Shown here piece after piece: positions 1 to 8,028 of a DNA stretch of 64,000 nucleotides. Position 1 is the stretch's first letter. Each line of letters opens with the position of its first letter. Origin of the DNA: Bradyrhizobiaceae bacterium PARB1 (GTDB taxonomy: Bacteria; Pseudomonadota; Alphaproteobacteria; Rhizobiales; Xanthobacteraceae); the NCBI GenBank assembly GCA_002256345.1, contig NKIY01000016.1:19373-83372 (forward strand). Direction: 5' to 3'. The notes under the pieces were generated by a model that was not told the origin of the DNA, searched no databases, and saw nothing but the letters and a program-made list of their open reading frames with translations. Both the position numbers and the translations under genes were made by a program.

Positions 1-63
1 GTCCCGCTGTGGACCGACGAGGACGGCGCCGGCCGCTTCGCGTGGCGCGCACCGACACGTTGA
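1..63 (+). CDS. 3' end of a gene cut by the window edge, possibly conjugative signal peptidase TraF
   Basis: The first frame is open from base 1 and ends at a TGA at 61-63, giving a 20-residue tail that starts V-P-L-W-T. In conjugative elements of this type an S26-family signal peptidase (TraF) often lies just upstream of DUF736 and the transglycosylase, and members of that family carry a P-L-W motif near their C-terminus. The identification rests on that short motif and on position only; it could be another transfer gene. Confidence 0.35.
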   Translation, partial: VPLWTDEDGAGRFAWRAPTR

Positions 64-130
64 CCGCTTCCCGTCGGCGGGAGCGGTGCTCGCCGATGGC
101 ATTCCCACCCCCACCGCGAAGGAGACTGAC

Positions 131-478
131 ATGCCCCAGATTGGCGAATTCACGCGCGACGAGACCGGCTTCATCGGACATCTCGGGACGCTCTTGCTGC
201 ATCAGGACATCATCATCGTCGCGGCGGAACCGTTCGACGCGGAGAACGCGCCGGATTATCGCGTTCACCTCTTCGACGGCATGAGCAACGAAACAGGCCC
301 GGAGATCGGCGCGGGCTGGAAACGCACCGGCGAGAAGGCCGGCGAATATGTCGCGCTGCTGATCGACGATCCGACATTCCCGCATCCGATCCGCGCCAAC
401 CTGTTCCGCGACGACGATCCCGGCAACGCCTGGTCGCTGCACTGGTCGCGTCCACGCGATCGTGGCGAGAAGGATTGA
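131..478 (+). CDS. DUF736 family protein
   Basis: This small protein (115 residues from the ATG at 131) begins M-P-Q-I-G-E-F-T and ends with the W-S-L-H-W-S-R-P-R block typical of DUF736. A GGAGA ribosome-binding site at 121-125 favours this ATG over an upstream in-frame one at 86. DUF736 proteins are common in alphaproteobacterial conjugative elements and plasmids; their biochemical role is not known. It precedes the transglycosylase gene by 3 bases and so probably belongs to the transfer operon. A second, more canonical copy lies at the far right end of the window on the other strand. Confidence 0.85.
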   Translation: MPQIGEFTRDETGFIGHLGTLLLHQDIIIVAAEPFDAENAPDYRVHLFDGMSNETGPEIGAGWKRTGEKAGEYVALLIDDPTFPHPIRANLFRDDDPGNAWSLHWSRPRDRGEKD

Positions 479-481
479 GCG

Positions 482-1255
482 ATGCTTGCTCGCCGCCAAA
501 CGACGAGCCGCTCGAGTGCGTCCGGGCCGCTTTGCGCTGCCCGGCGCATGGCTCTCCTTCTCCTTTCCGGCCTTACCCTCGCGAGCGTCACGCCGTCGGT
601 CACGATGGCGCAGCGCGCTCCGATCGTCCGGCCGTCGCCACGCGATCCCTATGCCGATCACATCGCCGAGGCATCTAAGCGTTTCGGCGTTCCGATCGCA
701 TTGATTAGGGCGGTGATGCGTGCCGAAAGCGCCGGCGATCCGCGCGCTTTATCGCCGAAGGGCGCGATGGGCCTGATGCAGATCATGCCACCGACCTGGG
801 CGGGCTTGCGCCTTCGCCACCGTCTCGGCGTCGATCCTTACGATCCGCATGACAACATCATCGCCGGCGCCGGCTATATCCGCGAGCTGTTCGATCGCTA
901 CGGATCGCCCGGCTGGATCGCGGCCTACAATGCCGGGCCTGGTCGTTACGAGGACTCGCTGAGGGGTCGTGCGCTGCCCGCGGAAACGCGCGCCTATGTT
1001 GCGAGCGTCATGCCGTCCGTCGCCAGCGGTGATGCAGCCGGTCCAATCGTGGTCGCAGCGCTAGATCCGCTCGCCTGGACACGCGCGCCGCTGTTCATTG
1101 CACAGCCGGACCGCAGACCAGCGACCGATCCCGTGCCGGGTGAGCGCGCTTCCGATGCTGCGATGACGTCATCATCCGTGCGCGATGTTTCCGCCATCGA
1201 GCCGCAGTCGGGCGGGCTATTTGTCCCGCGCTCCGGCGGGAGGAATACGCCATGA
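482..1255 (+). CDS. lytic transglycosylase of the conjugation system
   Basis: The protein (257 residues) has an N-terminal hydrophobic stretch (about 19-42) that should act as a signal or anchor, followed by an SLT/lysozyme-like domain at roughly 55-165. The catalytic Glu is Glu82 in A-V-M-R-A-E-S, followed by the family blocks G-A-M-G-L-M-Q-I-M-P and A-A-Y-N-A-G-P-G-R-Y. Enzymes of this VirB1-like type cut peptidoglycan in the periplasm so that the mating channel can be assembled. It directly follows DUF736 and precedes the relaxase, a usual order for these elements. The C-terminal 90 residues are low-complexity and unassigned. Confidence 0.9.
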   Translation: MLARRQTTSRSSASGPLCAARRMALLLLSGLTLASVTPSVTMAQRAPIVRPSPRDPYADHIAEASKRFGVPIALIRAVMRAESAGDPRALSPKGAMGLMQIMPPTWAGLRLRHRLGVDPYDPHDNIIAGAGYIRELFDRYGSPGWIAAYNAGPGRYEDSLRGRALPAETRAYVASVMPSVASGDAAGPIVVAALDPLAWTRAPLFIAQPDRRPATDPVPGERASDAAMTSSSVRDVSAIEPQSGGLFVPRSGGRNTP

Positions 1256-1499
1256 GCAGCCCGGTTCCGGATCGCACGATAGCGGGCTCCGGCGTGACAT
1301 GGCGTGCGTGGAGGCTGGAGGCAGGCAACACGACCGGACGATGGCGAGATAAAAAGCCGCGAGGTGCGGCGTCGGTCGGTTGTGTTGTTTCAATAGGTTA
1401 TGAGACGATTTCGCGATGTGCGGGGTTTATGCGCACCTCGCGTCAATGCTGGTTTCGCCGCGATTTCATGCCCTTGGCGCGATGTGTGGGGGCTCGGCC
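1256..1499. other. candidate origin of transfer upstream of the relaxase
   Basis: This 244-base non-coding stretch lies between the transglycosylase and the relaxase gene and is rich in inverted repeats. Arms at 1327-1340 and 1373-1386 (14 bases, two mismatches) enclose a smaller hairpin with 5-base arms at 1356-1360 and 1366-1370. A perfect 11-base arm at 1358-1368 (CGCGAGGTGCG) is also repeated inverted at 1432-1442. Such nested repeats beside a relaxase gene are what an oriT usually looks like. No consensus nick site was recognised, so the call is inference from position and symmetry. Confidence 0.4.
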
Positions 1500-3239
1500 A
1501 TGAGCGGCGACGACGATTTTCGCATCCGGCCTGGCCGTATCCGTTCCACCAGCGCGCAGCGGGCCCGACCCTTCATCGCTCAGGCGCTCGCTGCCGCGCA
1601 GAAGGCCGGCGCACGTATCTCGCGCTCCGGCCGGATCAGCTCCGGCAACCGCTCGACCTTCGGGCGCGGCCGGACGGCGAGCGTGCGCGCCAATCGACTG
1701 CTGACGGGACGTTCGCGCATCGTCGTCATCAAGACCAGGCTCGTTCGCCATCACGCGCGCGCCGCGCCACTTGCCGCCCATCTCAGCTACCTGCGCCGCG
1801 AGGGCGTCACCCGCGACGGGGAGAAGGCCCGGCTGTTCGGGCCGGAGACTGATGACGTCGACGGCCGCGGCTTCGCCGAGCGATGCCAAGACGACCGGCA
1901 TCATTTCCGCTTCATCGTATCGCCGGAAGACGCGGTCGACATGGCGGACCTCAAATCCTTCGCCCGCGACCTGATGGGCCAGATGGCAAAGGATCTCGGC
2001 ACGAAGCTCGATTGGGCGGCGGTCGATCACTGGAACACCGACAACCCGCACGTCCATATCATCCTGCGCGGGCGCGCCGACGATGGGCAGGATCTCGTCA
2101 TCGCGCGTGACTACATCAAGGAAGGGATGCGCGCCCGCGCCGCCGATCTCATCACGCAGGAATTGGGGCCGCGCACCGATCTCGACATCCGCCGCAATCT
2201 GGAGCGCCAGGTCGAGGCGGAGCGCTGGACCCAACTCGATCGGCAGCTTGTTCGCGATGGCCGCGAGGGAGGCGTCATCGACATGGCGCCCGATCCGAAC
2301 ATCCGGCCCGACGAGTATCACGCGCTGAAGGTCGGGCGGCTTCGCAAGCTCGAAACGCTTGGTCTCGCTGAACAGGTCGGCCCCGGCCAGTGGATGATCG
2401 ACGGCAGGGCCGAGACGACGCTGCGCGAGCTCGGCGAGCGCGGTGACATCATCAAGCGGATGCACCGCGCGCTGACCGAACGCGGCATCGAGCGCGGCTC
2501 GGCCAGCTATGTGCTGGCGGCAGAGAGTCTCGACACCCCGATCATCGGTCGGCTGGTCGATCGCGGCCTCGACGACGAGCTGAAGGGCACGGCCTATGCT
2601 GTGGTCGATGGTGTCGATGGCTGCACCCATCACATCAAGCTCCCCGACCTCGATGCGGCCGGCGACAGCGCGTCGGGCTCGATCGTCGAGCTGCGCAGGT
2701 TCGAAGACAACCAAGGGCAGCGGCGCGTGGCGATCGCCATCCGCTCCGATCTCGACATCGACCGCCAGATCTCCGCGTCAGGCGCAACCTGGCTCGACCG
2801 GCAGAATATCGCCCGCGAGCCGGCCGCGCTGTCCCAGGGTGGGTTCGGCGCTGAAGTTCGACAGGCGTTGGAGCGCCGCGCTGATCACCTGGTCAGACAG
2901 GGTTTCGGGGAGCGTCATGGCCAGCGTGTTACCTTCACTCGAAACCTGATCGACACGCTGCGCCGCCGCGAGCTTGAGGCGCTCGGCGACAAGCTGGCCG
3001 CCGAGACCGGCCAGCCGTTCAATCGGGCGGCCAGCGGCGAATATGTCGCCGGCTCCTACCGTCAGCGCTTCACGCTCGCCTCGGGCCGTTTCGCCATGCT
3101 CGACGACGGCCTCGGCTTCCAGCTCGTGCCGTGGACGCCCTCGCTGGAAAAGCAGCTCGGCAAGCACGTCTCCGGCGTCGCCCGCGATGACGGCGGCATC
3201 GACTGGAGCTTCGGCCGCAAGCGCGGCCTCGGCCTCTGA
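1500..3239 (+). CDS. DUF3363 relaxase/mobilization nuclease
   Basis: From the ATG at 1500 the protein has 579 residues. Its N-terminal third resembles relaxases of the VirD2/TraI type: the block H-H-F-R-F-I-V-S-P-E and the later W-A-A-V-D-H-W-N-T-D-N-P-H-V-H-I-I-L carry the three-histidine metal site that positions the nick in DNA. The rest matches DUF3363, the usual C-terminal part of relaxases in alphaproteobacterial integrative elements. It would nick oriT and lead the strand through the mating channel. An upstream in-frame ATG at 1416 would add a tail unlike the family, so 1500 is preferred. TraG follows after 24 bases. Confidence 0.9.
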   Translation: MSGDDDFRIRPGRIRSTSAQRARPFIAQALAAAQKAGARISRSGRISSGNRSTFGRGRTASVRANRLLTGRSRIVVIKTRLVRHHARAAPLAAHLSYLRREGVTRDGEKARLFGPETDDVDGRGFAERCQDDRHHFRFIVSPEDAVDMADLKSFARDLMGQMAKDLGTKLDWAAVDHWNTDNPHVHIILRGRADDGQDLVIARDYIKEGMRARAADLITQELGPRTDLDIRRNLERQVEAERWTQLDRQLVRDGREGGVIDMAPDPNIRPDEYHALKVGRLRKLETLGLAEQVGPGQWMIDGRAETTLRELGERGDIIKRMHRALTERGIERGSASYVLAAESLDTPIIGRLVDRGLDDELKGTAYAVVDGVDGCTHHIKLPDLDAAGDSASGSIVELRRFEDNQGQRRVAIAIRSDLDIDRQISASGATWLDRQNIAREPAALSQGGFGAEVRQALERRADHLVRQGFGERHGQRVTFTRNLIDTLRRRELEALGDKLAAETGQPFNRAASGEYVAGSYRQRFTLASGRFAMLDDGLGFQLVPWTPSLEKQLGKHVSGVARDDGGIDWSFGRKRGLGL

Positions 3240-3263
3240 TCCCTCGCAGAAAGATCCATCCCA

Positions 3264-5249
3264 ATGTCCGCTACGAAAATTCTCTGGGGCCAGATTCTCA
3301 CCGTCTTCGCCATCGTGCTGGTCACGACCTGGGGCGCGACCGAATGGGTGGCCTGGCGGCTCGCCTTCCAGCCTGAGCTGGGGCAGCCGTGGTTCCGGCT
3401 ATTCGGCTTTCCCTTCTACCTGCCGCCCTCGTTTTTCTGGTGGTGGTATGGCTTCGACGCCTATGCGCCATCGATCTTCGTCGAGGGCGCCTACATCGCG
3501 GCATCGGGCGGCTTCATCTCGATCGCGGTCGCGATCGGCATGTCGGTCTGGCGGGCGCGCGAGGCCAAAAAGGTCGAGACCTACGGCTCGGCACGATGGG
3601 CCGAACGGCAGGAGGTGCAGGCCGCCGGCTTGCTCGGCGCCGATGGCGTCGTGCTTGGTCGATACGAGCGGGACTACCTCCGCCATGACGGGCCGGAGCA
3701 TGTGCTGTGCTTCGCGCCGACACGATCCGGCAAGGGCGTCGGCCTGGTGGTGCCCTCGCTGCTGACCTGGCCCGGCTCGGCCATCGTTCATGACATCAAG
3801 GGCGAGAACTGGACGCTGACGGCGGGATTCCGCGCCAAGCACGGCCGCGTACTGCTGTTCGATCCGACCAACGCCAGATCGTCGGCCTACAATCCGCTGC
3901 TCGAAGTGCGCCGCGGCGAATGGGAGGTCCGCGACGTTCAGAACATCGCCGATATCCTTGTCGACCCCGAAGGCTCATTGGAGAAGCGCAATCACTGGGA
4001 AAAGACCAGCCATGCGCTGCTGGTCGGCGCGATCCTCCATGTCCTCTACGCCGAGGAGGACAAAACGCTTGCCGGCGTTGCGGCGTTCCTGTCGGACCCG
4101 AAGCGCCCGATCGAGTCGACGCTGGCGGCGATGATGAAGACAGCGCACCTCGGCGAAGCTGGGCCGCATCCCGTCATCGCCAGCGCCGCGCGCGAGCTGC
4201 TCAACAAGAGCGACAACGAGCGATCGGGCGTGCTCAGCACCGCCATGTCGTTCCTCGGCCTCTACCGTGATCCCGTCGTCGCCGAGGTGACGCGGCGTTG
4301 CGATTGGCGCATCACCGACATCGTGGGCGGCAAACATCCGACGACGCTCTATCTTATCGTGCCACCCTCCGACATCAACCGCACCAAGCCGCTCATACGT
4401 CTGATCCTCAATCAGGTCGGCCGCCGCTTGACGGAGGATCTGCAGGCGAAGGCCGGCCGCCATCGGCTGCTGCTGATGCTGGACGAGTTTCCGGCCCTTG
4501 GGCGGCTCGACTTCTTCGAGTCCGCGCTGGCCTTCATGGCGGGCTACGGCCTCAAGAGCTTCCTGATTGCCCAGAGTCTCAACCAGATTGAAAAAGCCTA
4601 CGGCGCGAACAATTCGATCCTCGATAACTGCCATGTGCGCGTCAGCTTCGCCACGAACGACGAGCGCACGGCCAAGCGCGTGTCAGACGCGCTCGGCACC
4701 GCCACCGAGATGAAGGCGATGCGGAACTATGCGGGGCATCGGCTGTCACCCTGGCTCGGGCATCTGATGGTCTCCCGATCCGAGACGGCCCGCCAGTTGC
4801 TCACCCCCGGCGAGATCATGCAGCTCCCGCCGACCGACGAGATCGTCATGGTCGCGGGCACGCCGCCGATCCGAGCGAAGAAGGCGCGCTATTATGAGGA
4901 TGCCCGCTTCAAGGAACGCATCCTGCCGCCGCCGGCGCTCGCGCAGCCGAAGCACGGCCGGCCTGACGATTGGACCGCGCTGCCGCTTCCGGCTCGGCCT
5001 GCGATCGCCGAGGCAAAGCCCGGGATGGAGACGGGCGACGAAGATCCGACCGGATCCGAGCGTCGCCAACAGCCCGAATTGAGCCGCATGAAGCCCGTCG
5101 AGAAGAAGGCGCCGATCGAGAACGAGTTCGAGATCGGCCTTGCCGATGACGCCGAGGATGACGCCACCCGCAATAGCCGGATGAACCGGCTGATGCAGGG
5201 TGTGGCGCGTCAGGTGTCGCTCGATCCCGGTGACGGCATGGAGCTTTAG
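3264..5249 (+). CDS. traG: conjugal transfer coupling protein TraG/VirD4
   Basis: This 661-residue protein starts with two membrane segments (about 8-32 and 72-95), then the cytoplasmic ATPase domain of the VirD4/TraG family. Walker A is A-P-T-R-S-G-K-G at 151-158 and Walker B is L-L-M-L-D-E-F near 405. It recognises the relaxase-DNA complex at the inner membrane and feeds it to the type IV secretion channel. The length is typical of the family. It lies between the relaxase and the ribbon-helix-helix gene in the conserved order. Confidence 0.95.
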   Translation: MSATKILWGQILTVFAIVLVTTWGATEWVAWRLAFQPELGQPWFRLFGFPFYLPPSFFWWWYGFDAYAPSIFVEGAYIAASGGFISIAVAIGMSVWRAREAKKVETYGSARWAERQEVQAAGLLGADGVVLGRYERDYLRHDGPEHVLCFAPTRSGKGVGLVVPSLLTWPGSAIVHDIKGENWTLTAGFRAKHGRVLLFDPTNARSSAYNPLLEVRRGEWEVRDVQNIADILVDPEGSLEKRNHWEKTSHALLVGAILHVLYAEEDKTLAGVAAFLSDPKRPIESTLAAMMKTAHLGEAGPHPVIASAARELLNKSDNERSGVLSTAMSFLGLYRDPVVAEVTRRCDWRITDIVGGKHPTTLYLIVPPSDINRTKPLIRLILNQVGRRLTEDLQAKAGRHRLLLMLDEFPALGRLDFFESALAFMAGYGLKSFLIAQSLNQIEKAYGANNSILDNCHVRVSFATNDERTAKRVSDALGTATEMKAMRNYAGHRLSPWLGHLMVSRSETARQLLTPGEIMQLPPTDEIVMVAGTPPIRAKKARYYEDARFKERILPPPALAQPKHGRPDDWTALPLPARPAIAEAKPGMETGDEDPTGSERRQQPELSRMKPVEKKAPIENEFEIGLADDAEDDATRNSRMNRLMQGVARQVSLDPGDGMEL

Positions 5250-5259
5250 TTAGGTCGCC

Positions 5260-5691
5260 ATGACGAAATCCGCGAAAAAGCAGCGCCTCTCTGTCTATCT
5301 CGATCCCGCCGTGATGCGCCGGCTTACCGAGCATGCTGCGCGCCGCGATCATTCACGATCGCTGGTCGCGGAGGCGGCCATCGAATCCTTCCTGTCGCCC
5401 GATGCGGCTGAGCGGCAGGAAGCCGCAATCACCAAGCGCCTCGATCAGCTCGATCGCCGCATGACGCGGATGGAACGCGACGTCGGCATCTCCGTCGAGA
5501 TGCTGGCAGTGTTCGTGCGGTTCTGGGTCGCCACCACGCCGGCGTTGCCGGAACCTGCTGCGCAGGCTGCGCGTGCCAAGGCCGGCGAACGCTATGATCA
5601 GTTCGTCACCGCTCTCGGCCGCCGCCTCGCGAAGGGTCCGAAGCTAAGGCAGGAGATTTCCGAGGACGTCGCCGCCGACGGTGAGCCATAG
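5260..5691 (+). CDS. ribbon-helix-helix (CopG-type) protein
   Basis: The 143-residue product begins with a short beta strand and two helices of the ribbon-helix-helix type (R-L-S-V-Y-L-D-P-A-V-M-R-R-L-T-E-H-A) over residues 8-45, then a coiled-coil-like segment and a hydrophobic patch near 75-95. A gene like this follows traG in most elements of this family and is thought to be a relaxosome accessory or an autorepressor. It starts 11 bases after the traG stop. The SRPBCC gene on the other strand separates it from trbB, which is unusual. Confidence 0.85.
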   Translation: MTKSAKKQRLSVYLDPAVMRRLTEHAARRDHSRSLVAEAAIESFLSPDAAERQEAAITKRLDQLDRRMTRMERDVGISVEMLAVFVRFWVATTPALPEPAAQAARAKAGERYDQFVTALGRRLAKGPKLRQEISEDVAADGEP

Positions 5692-5725
5692 TGTGTCGCG
5701 TCAATCTAACCGGATCGGCGTAAGA

Positions 5726-6205
5726 TCATCCTTCGACAAATCTCGCGAGGTTTTCGAGAGTCGAACGAAGCCCGACATCGTGGTCCGCTTTGCTTATTCC
5801 GATCGGCACATTCTCGGCGATGATCGAGACATCAGTGCCGCCCGCCACGGGCGACAGGCTCCACGTCATTCGCATCTCGCCGGCGAAAGCCGGATCATCG
5901 GACTGAAACGTCACGATCTGGACGACGCGACGATTCGGGACCAGCTCTGCGAAGCGACCTTCGACGACATCAGTGTCGTCGGAGGTCTTGCCTGCATTCG
6001 GGTGATCGCCGCGATAGGTCAGCGCCATCCTGTAGGTGCCACCTGGCCGGGCGTCGAACTCGTAGATCTGGCCGGTCATCCCATCCGGCGGAAGCCACTG
6101 CGGCCATGCCTTGGGATCAACAAACGCACGATAGATCACGTCCGCGCTGGCGGCGATGAATCGCGTCGCTGAGTCGGTTCTCCCATGGCTGATATTCGCC
6201 GTCAT
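5726..6205 (-). CDS. SRPBCC (AHSA1/START-like) domain protein
   Basis: The 159-residue protein from the ATG at 6205 shows the START/AHSA1 pattern: an early R-F-I-A-A-S-A-D-V-I-Y-R-A-F-V-D-P sequence, W-L-P-P-D-G-M-T-G, a central G-G-T-Y-R-M strand and a C-terminal long helix. Family members bind small hydrophobic ligands; the substrate here is unknown. GAGGTGAG lies just upstream of the chosen ATG, which makes it better than the in-frame ATG at 6262. It sits on the opposite strand inside the tra-trb cluster and looks like cargo rather than a transfer gene. Confidence 0.85.
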   Translation of the reverse strand: MTANISHGRTDSATRFIAASADVIYRAFVDPKAWPQWLPPDGMTGQIYEFDARPGGTYRMALTYRGDHPNAGKTSDDTDVVEGRFAELVPNRRVVQIVTFQSDDPAFAGEMRMTWSLSPVAGGTDVSIIAENVPIGISKADHDVGLRSTLENLARFVEG

Positions 6206-6348
6206 TGATCGCTCACCTCGCGTCGTTCGAATTCTGACCCCGCCGTTCTCCTGTATTTGCACGCTACACTACTACGCCGATGAATCTTTGTTGAATCGGC
6301 CCAAAATCAGGCCCTTTTAATCATCCCCGTCCGGGGAAGGACTGTCTC

Positions 6349-6370
6349 GACCCCGATGGAATCGGGGGTC
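6349..6370 (+). promoter_or_regulatory. hairpin immediately before trbB
   Basis: The arms GACCCCGAT (6349-6357) and ATCGGGGGTC (6361-6370) are inverted around a three-base loop and end two bases before the GTG start of trbB; a smaller CCCCG-TC-CGGGG hairpin precedes it at about 6325-6336. It could end transcription coming from upstream or mask the trbB start. No T run follows. Confidence 0.4.
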
Positions 6371-6372
6371 AT

Positions 6373-7389
6373 GTGGCGGCTTCACATCAACATGCGGAAG
6401 GTCTGGCGCGCGGCGCGCGAATGCTGCGCACGGCGCTTGGCCCGGCGATCGCCCGCTACCTCGACGACGCCAGCATCGTTGAAGTGATGCTCAACCCTGA
6501 TGGGCGGCTCTGGATCGACCGCCTATCCGAGGGGCTGTCCGACACGGGCGAGCGGCTGTCAGCGGCGGACGGCGAGCGCATCGTCCGCCTGGTCGCCCAC
6601 CACGTCGGCGCCGAGGTTCACGCGGGCGCGCCGCGCGTGTCGGCGGAGCTGCCCGAGACGGGAGAGCGGTTCGAGGGCCTGCTGCCGCCTGTCGTCGCCG
6701 CGCCGGCCTTCGCGATCCGCAAGCCCGCGGTCGCGGTGTTCACGCTCGACGATTATGTCCACGCCGGGATCATGTCGGCCGGACAGGCTGTGATGCTGCG
6801 CCAGGGCGTGGCGTCTCGCGCCAATATCCTCGTCGCCGGTGGCACATCCACCGGCAAGACCACGCTTACCAACGCTCTCCTCGCCGAGGTCGCGAAGACC
6901 GCCGATCGTGTCGTCATCATCGAGGATACGCGCGAGCTGCAATGCGCCGCGCCGAATCTCGTGGCGATGCGTACCAAAGACGGCGTCGCCTCGCTGTCCG
7001 ATCTCGTGCGCTCGTCGCTGCGCCTGCGCCCCGATCGCATTCCGGTCGGCGAGGTGCGCGGAGCCGAGGCGCTGGAGCTGCTCAAGGCTTGGGGCACCGG
7101 ACACCCCGGCGGCGTCGGCACGATCCACGCCGGCACCGCGATCGGTGCGCTGCGCCGGATGGAGCAGCTCATCCAGGAGGCCGTCGTCACTGTCCCGCGG
7201 GCGCTGATCGCCGAGACAATCGACATCGTCGCCGTCCTCTCCGGCCGCGGCTCTCTGCGCCGGCTTTCCGAACTCGCACGCGTCGAGGGCCTCGGCCCGG
7301 ACGGGGACTATCGCATCGCGCCGGCCGTCATCGAGGGCGACGGCGACCCGGCCCTGCTCACCCCAAGCCCTGAAGGAGAAAGCCTGTGA
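6373..7389 (+). CDS. trbB: conjugative transfer ATPase TrbB (VirB11 family)
   Basis: This is a VirB11-type secretion ATPase of 338 residues, expected to form a hexamer at the cytoplasmic side of the channel. Walker A is G-T-S-T-G-K-T at 157-163, followed by I-I-E-D-T-R-E-L (Asp box), and the His box region [14 protein letters not shown]. The first codon is taken as GTG at 6373; the next in-frame ATG at 6421 starts M-L-R-T-A-L-G and is a possible alternative. Its stop overlaps the trbC start by four bases, so the two are translationally coupled. Confidence 0.95.
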   Translation: MAASHQHAEGLARGARMLRTALGPAIARYLDDASIVEVMLNPDGRLWIDRLSEGLSDTGERLSAADGERIVRLVAHHVGAEVHAGAPRVSAELPETGERFEGLLPPVVAAPAFAIRKPAVAVFTLDDYVHAGIMSAGQAVMLRQGVASRANILVAGGTSTGKTTLTNALLAEVAKTADRVVIIEDTRELQCAAPNLVAMRTKDGVASLSDLVRSSLRLRPDRIPVGEVRGAEALELLKAWGTGHPGGVGTIHAGTAIGALRRMEQLIQEAVVTVPRALIAETIDIVAVLSGRGSLRRLSELARVEGLGPDGDYRIAPAVIEGDGDPALLTPSPEGESL

Positions 7390-7733
7390 TCGACCGCCTG
7401 CGCCCAATGCGCCTGACTCAAGTGCGCCAACGTCTCGGCATGACCGTGTCCATCGCCACGCTGTCGGTAGTGATGGCCGCGCCCGCCCACGCCTCCGGCT
7501 CGTCGATGCCGTGGGAGCAACCGCTGCAACAGATCCTGCAATCGATCGAAGGCCCCGTGGCCAAAATCATCGCGGTGATCATCATCATCGTCACCGGCCT
7601 GACGCTCGCCTTCGGCGACACGTCCGGCGGCTTCCGTCGGCTGATCCAGATCGTGTTCGGTCTCTCGATCGCCTTCGCCGCGTCGAGCTTCTTCCTGTCG
7701 TTCTTCTCGTTCGGCGGCGGGGCGCTGGTCTGA
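7386..7733 (+). CDS. trbC: conjugal pilin TrbC (VirB2 family)
   Basis: The 115-residue product has a long signal-like N-terminus ending near A-H-A-S (residues 34-37) and two strongly hydrophobic segments separated by a short polar loop, the layout of VirB2/TrbC major pilins. It begins at GTG 7386, overlapping trbB, and its TGA overlaps the trbD ATG. It would be processed and assembled into the mating pilus. Confidence 0.92.
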   Translation: MIDRLRPMRLTQVRQRLGMTVSIATLSVVMAAPAHASGSSMPWEQPLQQILQSIEGPVAKIIAVIIIIVTGLTLAFGDTSGGFRRLIQIVFGLSIAFAASSFFLSFFSFGGGALV

Positions 7734-8014
7734 TGACGGGCATTGTCGAACAGGGCGGTGAAGTCCCGGGTTACACGGCCCCCGTTCACCGGGCGCTGAC
7801 CGAGCCGATCCTGCTCGGCGGCGCGCCGCGCGCCATCGCCATCATGAACGGGACGCTCGCTGGCGCCGTCGGCCTGGGGCTGCGTCTCTGGCTGGTCGGC
7901 ATCGCCATCTGGGCGATCGGCCATGTCGCGGCAGTTTGGGCAGCGAAGCGCGATCCGCTCTTCGTCGACGTAGTGCGCCGCCATCTGCGCGTCCCCGCGC
8001 ACCTCTCGGTCTGA
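7733..8014 (+). CDS. trbD: conjugal transfer protein TrbD (VirB3 family)
   Basis: From the ATG at 7733 the protein has 93 residues. It begins with the polar P-V-H-R-A-L-T-E-P-I-L-L-G-G-A-P-R segment that is typical of VirB3/TrbD, followed by a double hydrophobic segment (about 37-70) and a basic tail. VirB3 proteins sit in the inner membrane with the VirB4/TrbE ATPase. The start overlaps the trbC stop. Confidence 0.92.
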   Translation: MTGIVEQGGEVPGYTAPVHRALTEPILLGGAPRAIAIMNGTLAGAVGLGLRLWLVGIAIWAIGHVAAVWAAKRDPLFVDVVRRHLRVPAHLSV

Positions 8015-8028
8015 CGGGGAGCGCGCCG

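Noticed and set aside
1252-1503. 83-residue open frame between transglycosylase and relaxase
   Set aside because: It starts at the 3' end of the transglycosylase gene, runs through the repeat-rich gap and overlaps the relaxase start; composition is not protein-like and no family is seen.
1443-2714. 423-residue minus-strand frame inside the relaxase gene
   Set aside because: Antisense of the relaxase motifs; no start signal and no family.
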